A program made the position numbers and the translations under genes. The notes beneath the pieces were generated by a model that was not told where the DNA came from, did not search any database, and was given only the letters and a program-made list of their open reading frames with translations. Below, in pieces: positions 63,167 through 64,000 of a DNA stretch of 64,000 nt (position 1 is the first letter of the stretch; every line of letters begins with the position of its first letter). The DNA is from JADHLJ01 sp038118725 (GTDB lineage: Bacteria; Pseudomonadota; Alphaproteobacteria; Thalassobaculales; Thalassobaculaceae), in assembly GCA_038118725.1 (NCBI GenBank), contig JAYOIK010000002.1, positions 1-64,000 of the forward strand, given 5' to 3'.

Positions 63167-63451
63167 ATGTGCACGTCGATCGTCGAAATCGTCGAGGCCG
63201 AGGGCGCGGGCAAGGGGAGTGACGGTTGGTTCAAGGTGAGCCACGCCGTCGTCTCCTATGATCATCCGCACCATGCGTTGCTTGAGGAAGCGATCTCTCT
63301 CGACTTCGTCAACCACGCCCAAGGGGCCGGCGCCCGGGCGGCCGTCGAGTTGACGCTTGAGTCCGCCAAGGCGTTGAAAGGCGCCCTCGAGAGGGCAATC
63401 GCGGCGGCGGAAGAGGAAGAGAGCGAACGGCAAGGACCGATCGCCGCCTGA
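63167..63451 (+). CDS. Small conserved protein, DUF6295-like
   Basis: 94 residues. The N-terminal MCTSIVEIVEAEGAGKGSDG, together with SHAVVSYDHPHHA and FVNHAQGAGARAAVELT, resembles DUF6295 proteins as I remember them. The His-rich segment and the conserved Cys2 suggest a metal- or cofactor-binding job, but none is known. It follows the dienelactone hydrolase gene by five bases and precedes a CoA-transferase gene by 118. Confidence 0.65.
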   Translation: MCTSIVEIVEAEGAGKGSDGWFKVSHAVVSYDHPHHALLEEAISLDFVNHAQGAGARAAVELTLESAKALKGALERAIAAAEEEESERQGPIAA

Positions 63452-63569
63452 CTCTCCTCGAGTTGAATCGTTGTGGGGTTCCGGCGCCTAAGCGTTTGCC
63501 CTTGCGTGGGGCTTCGCCTAGGTTGCGCCGGAATTGGAAGGCCATCACTTGCCGGGGAGCGGTGCGGGA

Positions 63570-64000
63570 ATGAGTTTCGAGCGTCCATACGAGGGCATTC
63601 GTGTCGTGGACATGTCGCAGGGCGTGGCCGGACCTTATTGCGCAATGCTGCTCGCCCAACACGGCGCCGACGTGATCAAGGTCGAGCCTCGGGACGGCGA
63701 TTGGGCGCGTAGTCTAGGTCAGGAATATGGCGACCATTCCGCGTTCTCCATCGCCGCCAATCTCGGCAAGCGCAGCCTCGTGGTTGACCTGAAGCACAAG
63801 GAGAGCCGCGCGGTCGTGGATCGTCTGATCGCCGAGGCGGATGTTTTCATCGAAGGCTTTCGCCCGGGCGTGATTGACCGTCTGGGCTACGGCCACGAGC
63901 GCTTGAAGGGGGTTAATCCCTCATTGATCTACGTATCGGTTTCCGGTTTTGGCCAGGCCGGCCCGATGCGCGAGCGTCCGGCCATGGATCCGCTGCTTCA
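63570..64000 (+). CDS. CaiB/BaiF-family (type III) CoA-transferase, N-terminal part
   Basis: Runs off the right edge; about 143 residues are visible from ATG 63570, which has GGGGAG upstream. The family start is clear: GIRVVDMSQGVAGPYCAMLLA, then HGADVIKVEPRDGDWAR and ANLGKRSLVVDLKHKES, then VFIEGFRPGVIDRLG. The catalytic aspartate lies beyond the window. Members move CoA between organic acids such as carnitine, bile acid or oxalate. Substrate unknown; context suggests catabolism of an organic acid. Confidence 0.88.
   Translation, partial: MSFERPYEGIRVVDMSQGVAGPYCAMLLAQHGADVIKVEPRDGDWARSLGQEYGDHSAFSIAANLGKRSLVVDLKHKESRAVVDRLIAEADVFIEGFRPGVIDRLGYGHERLKGVNPSLIYVSVSGFGQAGPMRERPAMDPLL

Noticed and set aside
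1..64000. CRISPR arrays, tRNA or rRNA genes, prophage or transposase genes
   Set aside because: No spaced direct repeats, no cloverleaf with a TTCGAATCC-type arm in any gap, and no recombinase motifs were seen.

Overview
The window is 64 kb of GC-rich, densely coding DNA, most likely chromosomal, from an alphaproteobacterium (a Rhodospirillales-like lineage is my best guess). Grounds are the gene families (aroC/fabI, pdxH, a BrkB/YihY protein, a CbpA-type DnaJ beside a glycine-zipper lipoprotein, PAS_5-type and GT41 proteins), codon use that avoids TTA/CTA/TCA, and an intergenic hairpin family common in alphaproteobacteria. No rRNA, tRNA, CRISPR array, integrase, transposase or phage gene was seen.

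Layout. 1-4.4 kb: truncated sppA, aroC and fabI on the minus strand, with a YihY-family gene divergent. 4.4-11.7 kb: a dimethylglycine/sarcosine-dehydrogenase-like flavoprotein divergent from a four-gene polyamine-type ABC importer (ATPase, binding protein, two permeases). 11.8-18.4 kb: a PadR-like regulator, a small PilZ-like protein, an SDR, a PQQ-type sugar dehydrogenase, pdxH, a lipoprotein, a DnaJ-like co-chaperone, a membrane-anchored cytochrome c and a SnoaL-like protein. 18.4-26.9 kb: psuG, psuK and argG, an FkbM methyltransferase, a class II aldolase, an unrecognised coiled-coil protein and a histidine kinase with a c-type haem sensor domain. 27-38 kb: an M14 carboxypeptidase, a flavin monooxygenase, an alpha/beta hydrolase, a YtcJ-type amidohydrolase, a PAS protein that runs on antisense into it, a two-repeat protein, an EamA exporter, a phytanoyl-CoA-dioxygenase-like enzyme and a GT41 (OGT-like) glycosyltransferase.

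38-49 kb: a MAPEG protein, two divergent TauD/TfdA dioxygenases, an operon of D-aminoacylase-like amidohydrolase, LLM monooxygenase and DHA2 transporter, an NAD-epimerase, and a phnCDE phosphonate importer behind a candidate three-repeat Pho box. 49-55.7 kb: a mosaic inverted-repeat element, a cupin, an RND pump with its fusion protein, and a flavoprotein. 55.7-64 kb: a catabolic suite of FMN alpha-hydroxy-acid dehydrogenase, hydrolase, LLM oxidoreductase, Baeyer-Villiger-type monooxygenase, MmgE/PrpD protein, dienelactone hydrolase, a DUF6295-like protein and a truncated CaiB/BaiF CoA-transferase.

Taken together the window combines housekeeping genes with importers and oxidative enzymes typical of a heterotroph that scavenges dissolved organic N and P. 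No clearly new defence or biosynthetic system was found. The best leads are the unrecognised coiled-coil protein, the orphan haem-sensor kinase, the codon-aligned antisense run-on of the PAS gene, the candidate Pho box on a phosphonate importer with no C-P lyase nearby, the 152-bp inverted-repeat element, the 24-bp perfect palindrome, and hairpins after both importer binding-protein genes.
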